Shown one piece after another: positions 1 through 8,771 of a stretch of DNA of 64,000 bases; within the stretch, counting starts at the first letter, position 1; the number at the start of each line of letters is the position of its first letter. The stretch lies in contig CAJPFJ010000030.1 in assembly GCA_905339155.1 (NCBI GenBank), positions 24,189 to 88,188 on the forward strand, in the 5' to 3' direction. The position numbers were made by a program, and so were the translations under genes. The notes under the pieces were generated by a model. It was not told the origin of the DNA and searched no databases. It saw nothing but the letters and a program-made list of their open reading frames with translations. The DNA is from Methanosarcinales archaeon. Its GTDB lineage: Archaea; Halobacteriota; Methanosarcinia; Methanosarcinales; Methanoperedenaceae.

Positions 1-820
1 CACAAAAAAGCGCCTCGCAGGCGTCTATGAACTTGAGGTTTATGGTCTCATCCACAAACTCATGCATCCCGTAATAAAGCGCAGTCGTAGAAATCGTACC
101 CCCTCCCGCTCCTTCCGTCATGATTATGACATCTCCTGGCTTTGCCTGGATGCGTGCAGTGAGATTCTCTGAAGTACCAACCGCGCCAACGCCTCCGGTC
201 ATCCGTTCACCGATCACCATGTCCCCTCCTATCCGCAGAGTGCTGCCTGTAATAAGAGGAATGCCAGTCAGTTCTGAAACAGTAGTAATCCCGGCTATAT
301 GGTCGAAGATCTTTGCCACATCCCCATCATCTGCTACATGTATGTCTGAAAGCATCGCCACAGGACGCGCGCCCATCACATACACATCACGAAGCGCCGC
401 ACGGGCGACATGGAATCCTGCAAGAAAAGGGAAATCCGAAAGGCGCGAATGCATCCCATCGATCGTGACAACAAGATACTGCCCCCCGGCTCGCACAACC
501 CCGGAATCATCAAGATGCGATGAATCCACAACAGCCGAGGTCTTTCCTATCACTTCCGCTATCTTCTCATGGGTATAGAAATCTCCCATGCCGCGTGAAC
601 CCACACCTAAATCTCCCATTGTTACGCCTGAACATATGGGTTTTAGGATTTCAGATTTCGGATCAAGGGTAGCTTGGGCCTCGACGATCACTGCATTTGC
701 TATTTCATCGGCATGCTTTTGTGAGATATTTTTTATTTCAAGTATCCTTTGTGCAAGCTTCTCTTTCAACGACTTATCTTTACGCAGCAGACCGCGTTTT
801 GCGTATCCTTCAATGTCCAT
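1..820 (-). CDS. AIR synthase-related (PurM/HypE-like) protein, C-terminus cut off by window edge
   Basis: About 273 codons are present and no stop is reached before the left edge. The N-terminal half has the acidic and glycine-rich pattern of the PurM/HypE ATP-binding superfamily (VGSRGMGDFYTHEKIAEVI near residue 70, an HLDDSGVV segment, then GGQYLVVTIDGMHSRLSDFP, and later GSTLRIGGDMVIGERMTGGVGA). Family members bind ATP and act on small substrates or in metal-centre maturation; the substrate here is unknown. The ATG at 818-820 lies inside the last codons of hisH, an 11-base overlap that points to co-transcription and translational coupling with it. It is not PurM proper on the pattern I can see, and the missing C-terminus limits the call. 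Confidence 0.75.
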   Translation of the reverse strand, partial: MDIEGYAKRGLLRKDKSLKEKLAQRILEIKNISQKHADEIANAVIVEAQATLDPKSEILKPICSGVTMGDLGVGSRGMGDFYTHEKIAEVIGKTSAVVDSSHLDDSGVVRAGGQYLVVTIDGMHSRLSDFPFLAGFHVARAALRDVYVMGARPVAMLSDIHVADDGDVAKIFDHIAGITTVSELTGIPLITGSTLRIGGDMVIGERMTGGVGAVGTSENLTARIQAKPGDVIIMTEGAGGGTISTTALYYGMHEFVDETINLKFIDACEALFC

Positions 821-1421
821 AATTCTCCACAAAATTACGAAGCATCCGAAGTCCTGTTACACCGCTTTTTTCCGGGTGAAACTGTGTACCGATCACATTT
901 CCTGCTTCGTTGGCAATAATAGCCGGAAATTGAAGCCCATAGTAACACATAGCTACTTCATACTTTTCATCAGTACTCACATGGAACGAATGCACAAAAT
1001 AGACAAATGAACCATCATCTATCCCTATTAACAGGGGTATGTCCCTCTTTTTGATAAGGGAATTCCACCCCATGTGAGGGACTTTTAATTCAGAAGCGGG
1101 AAAACGAGTTACGCGTCCAGGGATTATATCAATTCCTTTATGGGTTCCCCCCTCTTCACTTTCTGATGCCAGCATCTGCATTCCCAGGCAAATCCCAAGA
1201 AGCGGTTTTCCCTCATTAACTGCATCTTTTACCACTCGTTCAAGCGTTGAAAAATGCATCATAGCATCACGAAATGCGCCTACACCTGGAAGTATAAGCG
1301 CATCAGCATTATCTATTACGTGTGCTTCTTTTGATATTTCAACCTCTGCACCTACGTATTGAAGGGCTTTCTCGATACTTCGAAGGTTGCCGAGCCCATA
1401 ATCGATGATTACATGTTTCAT
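810..1421 (-). CDS. hisH: Imidazole glycerol phosphate synthase subunit HisH
   Basis: The 203-residue protein is a class I glutamine amidotransferase. It carries the nucleophile motif GICLGMQ with Cys78, the oxyanion segment LPGVGAF near residue 45, and the His/Glu pair in GTQFHPEKSG near residue 180. HisH releases ammonia from glutamine and passes it to HisF for imidazole ring closure in histidine synthesis. The length is normal for the family. It is followed by the overlapping AIR-synthase-like gene; no other his gene is in the window. A TATA-like stretch (gtatttaaataaata, 1440-1454) sits about 25 bases upstream of the ATG, so the transcript may be leaderless. Confidence 0.93.
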   Translation of the reverse strand: MKHVIIDYGLGNLRSIEKALQYVGAEVEISKEAHVIDNADALILPGVGAFRDAMMHFSTLERVVKDAVNEGKPLLGICLGMQMLASESEEGGTHKGIDIIPGRVTRFPASELKVPHMGWNSLIKKRDIPLLIGIDDGSFVYFVHSFHVSTDEKYEVAMCYYGLQFPAIIANEAGNVIGTQFHPEKSGVTGLRMLRNFVENYGH

Positions 1422-1472
1422 TATGAATCCTTTGATTTTCGTATTTAAATAAATAGGCTGCGAAAAGGTTTT

Positions 1473-2618
1473 TTATACATTCAAGTCTGCAAGCCTATTT
1501 GCTGCCTCTTGCAATGTATCATCCTTTTTGGAAAAGGTAAAGCGTAGTTTATGTTTTCCTGCTTCGCTCTTGTAGAAACTGCTTCCGGGAACTGCAGCTA
1601 CACCAATTTCACTCACCATGTATTTTGCAAAAGCCATGTCATCCATATTTACACCTTCGGGTATGTCAGCTAATATGTAATATGCACCTTCGGGAATTTT
1701 ACACTTGAATCCTGCTTTTATTAAAGCGCTATGGAGGAACTTTCGTTTTCCATCATACATACTTGCAAGTTCTTTATAGTAAGAATCGGGATATCTTAAC
1801 GCGGTAACGCATGCATGCTGGAGCGGTGCAGGCGCGCCGACCGTCAGGAAATCATGAACCTTTCTTATCGCAGATGTCAGGTTCTTTTCCGCGAGGGCAT
1901 AACCGATACGCCATCCTGTGACGCTGTAGGTCTTTGAGAATCCGCTTATTGTTATTGTCCTTTCTTTCATATCGTCAAGGGAAGCTATGCTGATATGCTT
2001 TCTATTGTCATATAGGATGTATTCATAAATCTCATCGGTAACCGCAATGACATCATTGTCAACACACAGGTCAGCGATCATCTTCAACTCGCCTTTTGTG
2101 AAAACCTTTCCGCAGGGATTGTTAGGTGTATTGAGGATTATGACCCGGGTTTTTCTATTGAATGCGGATTCAAGGGCATCTTCATCGATGCTGTTATCAT
2201 CATTAAGGGGCACAAATCTTGGCACAGCTCCCGAAACAGCGGCATCCGGCCCATAGTTCTCGTAGAATGGCTCAAATATTATAGCTTCATCTCCTTCATT
2301 TATCAGGGCAAGCATGGATGCCATCATCGCTTCGGTCGAGCCGCAAGTCATGGTGATCTCACTTTCAGGATCCGTTTCGATATGATTGTATTCCCTTGCT
2401 TTACGTGATATCTCATCGCGCAGGTCTTTTGCACCCCATGTGATAGAATACTGGTTGTAATCTTCCATGATCGCTTTGGCTGCTGCTTGTTTTAGCGTAA
2501 GCGGGGCAGGAAAGTCAGGAAAACCTTGCGCAAGATTAATTGCATTATGTTTTAATGAAAGGCGTGTCATGTCACGAATGACCGACTCTACAAAATAACC
2601 AGTTCTGCGGGCTAGCAT
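1473..2618 (-). CDS. Class I/II PLP-dependent aminotransferase (aspartate/aromatic type)
   Basis: The 381-residue protein is a fold-type I aminotransferase. Visible landmarks are NLAQGFPDFP near residue 28, the NTPNNPCGKVF substrate/PLP loop near 163, TDEIYEYILYD with the PLP-anchoring Asp/Tyr near 194, the Schiff-base lysine in SGFSKTYS (Lys229), and the Arg in LRFTFSK near the end that binds the substrate carboxylate. The family exchanges amino groups between amino acids and 2-oxoglutarate; aspartate, aromatic and methionine aminotransferases are not separable by eye. The gene is monocistronic. A TATA-like tatatttaac about 25 bases upstream suggests a leaderless start. Confidence 0.88.
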   Translation of the reverse strand: MLARRTGYFVESVIRDMTRLSLKHNAINLAQGFPDFPAPLTLKQAAAKAIMEDYNQYSITWGAKDLRDEISRKAREYNHIETDPESEITMTCGSTEAMMASMLALINEGDEAIIFEPFYENYGPDAAVSGAVPRFVPLNDDNSIDEDALESAFNRKTRVIILNTPNNPCGKVFTKGELKMIADLCVDNDVIAVTDEIYEYILYDNRKHISIASLDDMKERTITISGFSKTYSVTGWRIGYALAEKNLTSAIRKVHDFLTVGAPAPLQHACVTALRYPDSYYKELASMYDGKRKFLHSALIKAGFKCKIPEGAYYILADIPEGVNMDDMAFAKYMVSEIGVAAVPGSSFYKSEAGKHKLRFTFSKKDDTLQEAANRLADLNV

Positions 2619-2763
2619 AGACCTCTTAAAAAGACTTTGGTGTATATTTAACTTTCATTTTGGTTGATATCCGAAAAAAGTCATGAAGTAAAGCATATCA
2701 AATTTGAGTTAAACCGTTATGTTTATATTTCACGTATTCAATGGTAGGCAAAAGGTGACCTAA

Positions 2764-2937
2764 ATGGCAGCAAAAGTAAACAATGAAGAATGCACCGGTT
2801 GTGGAATATGCGTTGATGAATGCCCTGCAACAGCGATAGAATTGAAAAATGATAAGGCAAAAGTAGACCCGGAAGAGTGTACTGAATGCGGCAGTTGTGT
2901 TGATGCCTGCCCGAATAGTGCTATTTCGATGGAATAA
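2764..2937 (+). CDS. Small 2[4Fe-4S] ferredoxin
   Basis: This 57-residue protein has two classical cluster motifs, [12 protein letters not shown] and [12 protein letters not shown], which is the layout of clostridial-type ferredoxins that carry low-potential electrons in the cytoplasm. A ribosome binding site AGGTGA lies 5 bases before the ATG, and TATA-like gtttatattt lies about 45 bases upstream. Only one base separates its stop from the aspartate-semialdehyde dehydrogenase ATG, so the two are almost certainly co-transcribed. Why a ferredoxin is paired with asd is not clear; in methanogens aspartate semialdehyde also feeds a ferredoxin-linked homocysteine route, but the proteins of that route are larger than this one. 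Confidence 0.93.
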   Translation: MAAKVNNEECTGCGICVDECPATAIELKNDKAKVDPEECTECGSCVDACPNSAISME

Positions 2938-2938
2938 T

Positions 2939-3967
2939 ATGCAAAAAATAAAGGCAGGAGTTCTTGGGGCAACAGGTAATGTAGGCCAGCGATTTATAGA
3001 GTTGTTGAGCAAACATCCATGGTTTGAATTAACATCTCTTGCAGCTTCCGACAAAAGCGCTGGAAAAAAATATAGTCATGCCGCAAGCTGGAGGCTTGAA
3101 AGCAAGATCCACGAAGACGTCGGTGATATGACGGTTGTGCCTGTTGATCCGAAGCAAGTCGATGCAGACATTGTTTTTTCTGCTCTTCCTACTGACCTTG
3201 CCAAAACTGTTGAACCTGAATTTGCAAAAGCGGGTTTTGTGGTTGCAAGTAATGCAAGCGCTTTACGTATGGTAAAGGATATTCCTCTGGTCATTCCGGA
3301 AGTTAATCCCGAACATCTTGGCCTGATAGATATTCAGCAGGATAAGCGCAAATGGGACGGATATGTTGTCACAAATCCAAATTGTACGACTATAATGATG
3401 GCAGTTACATTGAAGCCGCTAGTGAAATTCAATATTGAAAAAATATATCTTGCATCCATGCAGGCGATCTCAGGCGCAGGTTATGATGGCGTTCCATCAA
3501 TGGCAATCCTTGATAATGTTATTCCTTATATCGGCCAGGAAGAAGAAAAGGTGGAAAGTGAGACCAGGAAACTCCTGGGGGAATTTAACGGAAGCGAGAT
3601 ACTTGACGCGCCTTTCAAGGTGAGCGCAAGCTGCAATCGTGTTATGGTTATGGATGGCCATACTGAGGCTGTATGGGCGGAAATGTCAGATGATCCATCA
3701 CCTGATAAAGTAAAACAGGCTTTCCTGGATTTTGATCCCGGATTATCCGAATTGCCAACAGAACCCACACCAGTGATCGAAGTAAAGGAAGAAAAAGATA
3801 GGCCTCAGCCGCGTATGGATCGGAACATCGGTGGCGGAATGACTGTTTCGGTAGGACGAATACGCCCCGGTATACGATATATCTGCATGGGACATAATAC
3901 CATAAGAGGAGCAGCAGGCGCAAGTGTCCTGAATGCTGAGCTTCTCAGGAAGAAAAGAAAACTTTAG
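2939..3967 (+). CDS. asd: Aspartate-semialdehyde dehydrogenase, archaeal type
   Basis: The 342-residue enzyme reduces aspartyl phosphate to aspartate semialdehyde with NADPH, the branch point to lysine, threonine and methionine. It has the N-terminal Rossmann motif GVLGATGNVGQRF, the active-site Cys149 in VTNPNCTTIMM, and the conserved ISGAGYDGVPS segment near residue 175. The sequence type is the archaeal/fungal family, not the E. coli form. I chose the ATG one base after the ferredoxin stop; a longer in-frame reading would run through the ferredoxin gene and adds nothing conserved. Confidence 0.95.
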   Translation: MQKIKAGVLGATGNVGQRFIELLSKHPWFELTSLAASDKSAGKKYSHAASWRLESKIHEDVGDMTVVPVDPKQVDADIVFSALPTDLAKTVEPEFAKAGFVVASNASALRMVKDIPLVIPEVNPEHLGLIDIQQDKRKWDGYVVTNPNCTTIMMAVTLKPLVKFNIEKIYLASMQAISGAGYDGVPSMAILDNVIPYIGQEEEKVESETRKLLGEFNGSEILDAPFKVSASCNRVMVMDGHTEAVWAEMSDDPSPDKVKQAFLDFDPGLSELPTEPTPVIEVKEEKDRPQPRMDRNIGGGMTVSVGRIRPGIRYICMGHNTIRGAAGASVLNAELLRKKRKL

Positions 3968-4084
3968 AAGCTAAAACCAAAAGATATAAATATCGAAATA
4001 ACGGGTTAGTTGAAATTAGAAAAAACGATAGATTTAAAACGATATAAATTAAAAACAGTTGTATAAAACGGAAGGTATGATAAA

Positions 4085-5038
4085 ATGCAAATGGTATTCT
4101 TTAATAAAATCTTAATTGTGTTACTAATTTTAGCAGGAATTTCTATATTTCTTCCTGGAGTATATGCGTCTGAAAATTCATGTATCGATTGTCATAAAAC
4201 GTTAACTCCTTTTATCGAAGAGCAGAAGCGGTTCAACCAGATAAGGATCCAGCATCTTGAAAGGAATGCCGCATGTTCCCTTGAATGTCATGAAGACAGG
4301 ATCAGACAGCTTGCTACCGCCAATTACCAGCAATGGCAGGAATCGCTTCATGCTATAAAAGGAGTTGCATGTGAAGCATGCCACGGAGGAGATATCAAAC
4401 AGGCTACGAAAGAAAAAGCACACACTTTCAAGAACACTACAGATCCGGAAAGCCCTGTTTATTATACCAATGTTCCAAAGACCTGCGGAAACTGCCATCC
4501 AAAAGAACTGGACAATTTTGAGAACAGTACACATTTCAAGAAGCTGGAATCATTACAACTTGCACCTACATGCACAACATGCCATCATCCACATACTTTC
4601 ACGGTACTTAATCCTGAAGATTTCAGGAATTCCTGTGGGAACTGTCATTCTGTCTATAAGAATGTAGCGCCTTTCGACATACCGCTCAAAGCAGAGGATA
4701 TGTTAAGAAAAGTAAATAAGTTAAAATTCAATATAGATAATGCGAGGGAAGATATTTTCTGGGCAAAGAAGAATGGGACTGATGTAGGACAGGCAGAAAA
4801 ATACACTGAAAATGCCCTAAAAACGCTTGGAGATCTTGCGCCAATGTGGCATGAATTCAATCTGACACATTTTGAGGATATAATAGATTCAGCGAATCTG
4901 GAAGTGAAAAAGGCTGAAGATATCGTTAAACCCACACCTTCGCCAACCAGAACTGAACCAGCCAGAGTGCCTGGATTCATAGGTTTGACTGGATTAATTT
5001 CGCTAATAGCAGTGTTCTATATTTTGAGAAAGAAATAA
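4085..5038 (+). CDS. Multiheme c-type cytochrome with five CxxCH sites, one CX3CH site and a PGF-CTERM-like tail
   Basis: The 317-residue protein has a signal peptide (residues 1-28), then heme-binding motifs CIDCH, CEACH, CGNCH, CTTCH and CGNCH plus one wider site CSLECH (C-X3-CH). The C-terminal third is charged and helical, ending in a Pro/Thr-rich linker, a PGF triplet, a hydrophobic segment and RKK. That tripartite end matches the PGF-CTERM sorting signal that archaeosortase removes in Methanosarcinales and haloarchaea, so the protein is likely lipid-anchored on the outer face. It opens a cluster of electron-transfer genes. A near full-length paralog lies at 7765-8760 with the same heme spacing, including the CX3CH site. 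TATA-like aaaacgatataaatta stands upstream. Confidence 0.9.
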   Translation: MQMVFFNKILIVLLILAGISIFLPGVYASENSCIDCHKTLTPFIEEQKRFNQIRIQHLERNAACSLECHEDRIRQLATANYQQWQESLHAIKGVACEACHGGDIKQATKEKAHTFKNTTDPESPVYYTNVPKTCGNCHPKELDNFENSTHFKKLESLQLAPTCTTCHHPHTFTVLNPEDFRNSCGNCHSVYKNVAPFDIPLKAEDMLRKVNKLKFNIDNAREDIFWAKKNGTDVGQAEKYTENALKTLGDLAPMWHEFNLTHFEDIIDSANLEVKKAEDIVKPTPSPTRTEPARVPGFIGLTGLISLIAVFYILRKK

Positions 5039-5086
5039 GGGCCAACAATGATGAAACAATCTCAAATTATAGAAAGGTGATAAGTG

Positions 5087-5536
5087 ATGCAGCCACATTT
5101 AAAAAGAGCTTTTACATTATTAGCTCTTGTAATAATTGCTTTTATTCTCGTAAGGTCCTTAGTCGTTCCTGAATCATTCGGACAATACGGATGGTACAGG
5201 GGAGCTTCTGTAAATGAACTCAGGGACCTTCCTGTAAATTATGCCGGTTCGACAAGTTGCGGTGAAGAGAATTGTCATCAAATAATTTATTCGGTTTGGG
5301 TAAAGGACAGGCATAAGACCGTAAACTGTGAAACATGTCATGGCCCGGCGGAAAAACATGTTCTTAATGCAAGAGAAACTTTAACACCTGCTAATGATAC
5401 TCGAGAATATTGCGGTAAATGCCACTCCAAGCGAATAGCAAGACCAGAACTGTTCCCGCAGATCGATCCAGAGACACACGGCCAGGATCTAAGATGTGTG
5501 TATTGTCATAATCCGCATAAGCCGTGGTTTGTATAA
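5087..5536 (+). CDS. Small membrane-anchored tetraheme cytochrome c
   Basis: The 149-residue protein has one N-terminal membrane helix (about residues 8-27) and no clear cleavage site, then four candidate heme sites: CGEENCH (C-X4-CH), CETCH, CGKCH and CVYCH. Extra histidines (HKPW at the C-terminus, RHKTV in the middle) could serve as distal ligands. The layout suits an electron relay between a membrane quinol site and larger cytochromes. The ATG at 5087 has AGGTGA six bases before it; a GTG three bases earlier is too close to that site. The gene sits between the first cytochrome and the Tat-exported ferredoxin, with a 14-base gap to the latter. Confidence 0.85.
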   Translation: MQPHLKRAFTLLALVIIAFILVRSLVVPESFGQYGWYRGASVNELRDLPVNYAGSTSCGEENCHQIIYSVWVKDRHKTVNCETCHGPAEKHVLNARETLTPANDTREYCGKCHSKRIARPELFPQIDPETHGQDLRCVYCHNPHKPWFV

Positions 5537-5550
5537 AAAGGAGACATAAT

Positions 5551-6342
5551 ATGGATATATCTAGGCGAGAATTTACTAAGATCGGATGCAAAGTTATTAT
5601 AGGAGCTACTACCGGGACTGCAATTGTAGAATCTTTTATTATAAACAGTATCGGGGCTGAAAACTCTAATGCTCAGGGTGGGTATGATTGGGAGAACCAC
5701 TTCTGGGGTTATGTTATTGACACAACCAAATGCATAGGTTGTGGAAGGTGTGCCTATGCATGTAAACTCGAAAACAACGTGCCTTTTGATGAAGAAGTAT
5801 ACAGGACATGGATTGAAAGATACAGGGTGAAAAAAACATCATTGGAAACAAGAGAGGAAGAAGTTGTAATAGATTCACCAAACGGTGGAATAGATGAATT
5901 CGTGGACGACATACCCGCGGAAGAAATTAATAAAGCATTCTACGTACCAAAAATATGCAATCATTGTGATAATGCCCCATGCGTACAGGTTTGTCCGGTA
6001 GGGGCAACGTTTGAGACAAAAGATGGTGTTGTGCTGGTGGATTATGAATATTGCATAGGTTGTAGATATTGTATTCAGGGTTGCCCTTATGGCGCAAGGT
6101 ACTTTAATACTGAGAAGGGGACCGCAGACAAATGCACCTGGTGTTATCACAGGATCACCAAAGGTTTATTACCGGCATGTGTTCAGGCATGTCCTACAGG
6201 TGCGCGAAAATTCGGAGATTTGAAAGATAATAATAGTGAAGTGAAAAAAATAATTGATGAAGAAAGGATCAATCTTCTTAAACCCGATCTTGGTACAAAA
6301 CCCAAGGTGTTCTATATCGGTTTAGACCGGGAAGTGAAATAA
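5551..6342 (+). CDS. Tat-exported four-cluster ferredoxin subunit (DmsB/NrfC/PsrB-like)
   Basis: The 263-residue protein begins with a twin-arginine signal (DISRREFTKIG followed by a hydrophobic stretch), so it is exported folded. Four cysteine groups follow in the order seen in DmsB, NrfC and PsrB: CIGCGRCAYAC, CNHCDNAPCVQVCP, CIGCRYCIQGCP and CTWC...CVQACP, enough for four [4Fe-4S] clusters. In this family the subunit passes electrons between an NrfD/PsrC-type membrane partner and a redox partner; the partner gene follows directly, its ATG overlapping the TAA stop by one base. The start ATG at 5551 is preceded by aaaggag; upstream in-frame residues would spoil the Tat signal. No molybdopterin catalytic subunit is present. 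Confidence 0.93.
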   Translation: MDISRREFTKIGCKVIIGATTGTAIVESFIINSIGAENSNAQGGYDWENHFWGYVIDTTKCIGCGRCAYACKLENNVPFDEEVYRTWIERYRVKKTSLETREEEVVIDSPNGGIDEFVDDIPAEEINKAFYVPKICNHCDNAPCVQVCPVGATFETKDGVVLVDYEYCIGCRYCIQGCPYGARYFNTEKGTADKCTWCYHRITKGLLPACVQACPTGARKFGDLKDNNSEVKKIIDEERINLLKPDLGTKPKVFYIGLDREVK

Positions 6343-7535
6343 TGTTAGAGAATCTGATATGGGGTTATGTTTATCCCAATGAATCTGAAATACAATGGAG
6401 CATATTGATAGTATTATATCCTTATATTACGGGTCTTGTAGCAGGCGCTTTTATTGCTTCATCTTTATACCATGTTTTTGGAAAAAAAGAGATAAGACCT
6501 GTGGCAAGATTTGCCCTTCTTACAGCTTTGTCATTCCTGCTTGTCGCAATGTTGCCTTTACTTGTTCATCTTGGACGTCCTGAGCGCGGTATTGAGATCA
6601 TGTTCACTCCACATCTTACCTCTGCGATGTCAGGATTTGGTTACATATTTTCATTCTACCTGATCATTGTAGTGCTTGAGATATGGCTTTCTTTCAGGGA
6701 GGATATTGTTAAAACGGCTTTAAGTTCACATGGATGGAAAGAATTATTATATTCAAGTCTTGCGTTGTTTTCATTTGATATATCTGAAAAAGCATTGCAT
6801 GAAGATGAAAACTTTGCTAAGAAACTTGCAATAATCGGAATACCATCAGCAGCATTCCTTCATGGGTATGTGGGCTTTATATTTGGTGGTATAAAGGCGA
6901 ATCCATGGTGGTCAACCCCACTTATGCCTATTATATTCCTTATGTCAGCTATCGTATCGGGGATAGCGCTGTTGATCTTAATATATATTGTGGCAATGAA
7001 GATCAGGAAACATGCTATTGACCATAAATGTCTCCAATCACTTGCACATTACCTGTGGATCTTCCTGATACTTGATGTAACATTGGAGTTGCTTGAGATC
7101 ATTAGCATGAAATACGCATCGCGTGAAGATATCGATATTATTAACAGGCTTCTTTCCGATAAAATTGCCTTTACTTTCTGGGGTGTGCAGTTGACACTTG
7201 GAATCTTTATACCATTTGTTCTTCTGCTCATGGTCAGCTTAATGAAGAAACGAGATACGCTGAAATTGATAATGATTTCTATTTCATCAATTTTTGTCGT
7301 AATAGGCGTATTTGCCATGAGATGGAATGTAGTGATCGGAGGCCAGGAAATATCAAAAAGCTTGGTCGGAACACTTACTTACGTTCCTGTATTCTTTAGC
7401 CGGGAAGGAGTTTTACCCGCAATAATAATATTTATACTTCCATTCATTATCCTGCGGGTCGTAACATCTATCCTGCCTCCATGGAAAGATATGGACGAAG
7501 AAGCACCTGAGCTAACTAAAGTATCAAAAACCTGA
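6342..7535 (+). CDS. NrfD/PsrC-family integral membrane protein (quinone-reactive)
   Basis: The 397-residue protein is nearly all membrane helix, with about ten hydrophobic segments. The first (YITGLVAGAFIASSLYHVFG) and the HLGRPERGIEIMF loop near residue 80 are typical of NrfD/PsrC proteins, which bind a quinone and exchange electrons with the ferredoxin-like subunit. No heme ligand pattern of cytochrome b is seen. With the exported ferredoxin and the multiheme cytochromes it should form a quinol:cytochrome c oxidoreductase-like complex; direction of electron flow cannot be read from the sequence. In Methanoperedens the membrane carrier is thought to be menaquinone. Confidence 0.9.
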   Translation: MLENLIWGYVYPNESEIQWSILIVLYPYITGLVAGAFIASSLYHVFGKKEIRPVARFALLTALSFLLVAMLPLLVHLGRPERGIEIMFTPHLTSAMSGFGYIFSFYLIIVVLEIWLSFREDIVKTALSSHGWKELLYSSLALFSFDISEKALHEDENFAKKLAIIGIPSAAFLHGYVGFIFGGIKANPWWSTPLMPIIFLMSAIVSGIALLILIYIVAMKIRKHAIDHKCLQSLAHYLWIFLILDVTLELLEIISMKYASREDIDIINRLLSDKIAFTFWGVQLTLGIFIPFVLLLMVSLMKKRDTLKLIMISISSIFVVIGVFAMRWNVVIGGQEISKSLVGTLTYVPVFFSREGVLPAIIIFILPFIILRVVTSILPPWKDMDEEAPELTKVSKT

Positions 7536-7592
7536 GGCATAGACACAGAGATTTAAAAAAAAATAACTCTGTGCCTCCATTATTTTTTTCAT
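7536..7592 (+). terminator. Hairpin with T-tract after the NrfD gene
   Basis: CACAGAG (7544-7550) pairs with CTCTGTG (7567-7573), extended by GG/CC across a bulge, with an AT-rich loop, and is followed by a run of seven T at 7583-7589. This can end the 4085-7535 transcript or mark a processing site. Archaeal termination usually needs only the T-tract. Confidence 0.4.
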
Positions 7593-7764
7593 AAAATATT
7601 GTTAGAAAATCTATTTTCTACACAGTTGCATTAGTGAATATTATAGCAAACTTTTTATTGTAAGGAATCATCACATCATCCTAGATAGACAGAATAAAAA
7701 ACGGATGGATAGTTCTGGAATTAAAAATACTATAGTGAATCACAAATAACGGTGAAAAGTAAAA

Positions 7765-8760
7765 ATGTCTTCAAAGGATAAAAACCCAAATTCTTACGTG
7801 TATAGTTTTAGATTTGCTTGTTTAATATTAATCGTCTTCATTTTCTTGATTGCTCCTGCCGGAGCAGCCAATTTAGAAGACTTAAATAATTCGTGTATTA
7901 ACTGTCATAAAAGTTTATCACCTTTTACTGATGAGCAAATAAGATTCAATGATATCAGATCTAATCATACTGACAGGAATATATCATGCTCACTTGAATG
8001 TCATGAAGACTTTATAAGGAAAAAGGCTTCTGATAATTTCCAGCAGTGGTCTGATTCAGGCCATTCAAGTTATTTTGTGACCTGTGATGCATGCCATGGA
8101 GGCAATCCGGATGTAAATACTGAAGCAGGATCTCATTCTCCTATAAAGAATATTACTGATCCGGAAAGTCCGATTTATTATAAGAATATTCCTGAAACAT
8201 GCGGAAAATGCCATTCAACTGAATTGGAGCATTTTAAGAATACTATGCATTATCAGAGATTAAGCGCTGAAAAACGTGCTCCATCATGTGTCAATTGCCA
8301 TCAACCTCACAGTTTTAAAGTATTGAAAGCCTCTGAAATTACTCCGCTTTGCAGTGTTTGCCATAATCAAAAAGACCAGGTTTCATCTGCTAATGTTCCC
8401 AAGGATGCAAAAATTGCGCTTGAAAAAGCGGATGAATTAAAGGAAGAAATCAGGATAGCAAGAAATTCTATCTCAGAAGCAAAGGCAAAAGGAAACAACT
8501 CCCACATTTCACAGATGGAAATTGCATCAGCTCAAAATGATCTTGATAAAGCAATATCAGTGATGAAGGATGTTCCGTCATTATGGCATAGTTTTGATCT
8601 GAAAGATTTCGACAGGCAAATTCAAGTCGGGATAGATTCAGCCAAAAATGCGCAAGGTAAAATAAGTGAAGTTGAACAAACCATTCCTCCTGTACCTGGA
8701 ATAGGAATAGTCCTGGTAATGGGAATATTCGCAATATTATATCTTATCAGAAAAAAGTGA
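7765..8760 (+). CDS. Multiheme c-type cytochrome, paralog of the 4085 gene
   Basis: The 331-residue protein has a signal peptide ending near GAA (residue 34) and heme sites CINCH, CDACH, CGKCH, CVNCH and CSVCH plus the wider site CSLECH, in the same order and spacing as the cytochrome at 4085-5038. Shared segments include TDPESP(V/I)YY and LECHED. A long charged, likely coiled-coil stretch (about residues 212-300) is followed by PPVPGIG, a hydrophobic segment and RKK, a variant of the PGF-CTERM-like tail. The two genes arose by duplication inside this cluster. It is followed after 11 bases by the 13-site cytochrome. Confidence 0.9.
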   Translation: MSSKDKNPNSYVYSFRFACLILIVFIFLIAPAGAANLEDLNNSCINCHKSLSPFTDEQIRFNDIRSNHTDRNISCSLECHEDFIRKKASDNFQQWSDSGHSSYFVTCDACHGGNPDVNTEAGSHSPIKNITDPESPIYYKNIPETCGKCHSTELEHFKNTMHYQRLSAEKRAPSCVNCHQPHSFKVLKASEITPLCSVCHNQKDQVSSANVPKDAKIALEKADELKEEIRIARNSISEAKAKGNNSHISQMEIASAQNDLDKAISVMKDVPSLWHSFDLKDFDRQIQVGIDSAKNAQGKISEVEQTIPPVPGIGIVLVMGIFAILYLIRKK

Positions 8761-8771
8761 AGGGATCTAAA

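Noticed and set aside
2897..2938. Extended N-terminus of aspartate-semialdehyde dehydrogenase
   Set aside because: The extra codons overlap the ferredoxin gene; the conserved start is at the ATG 2939.
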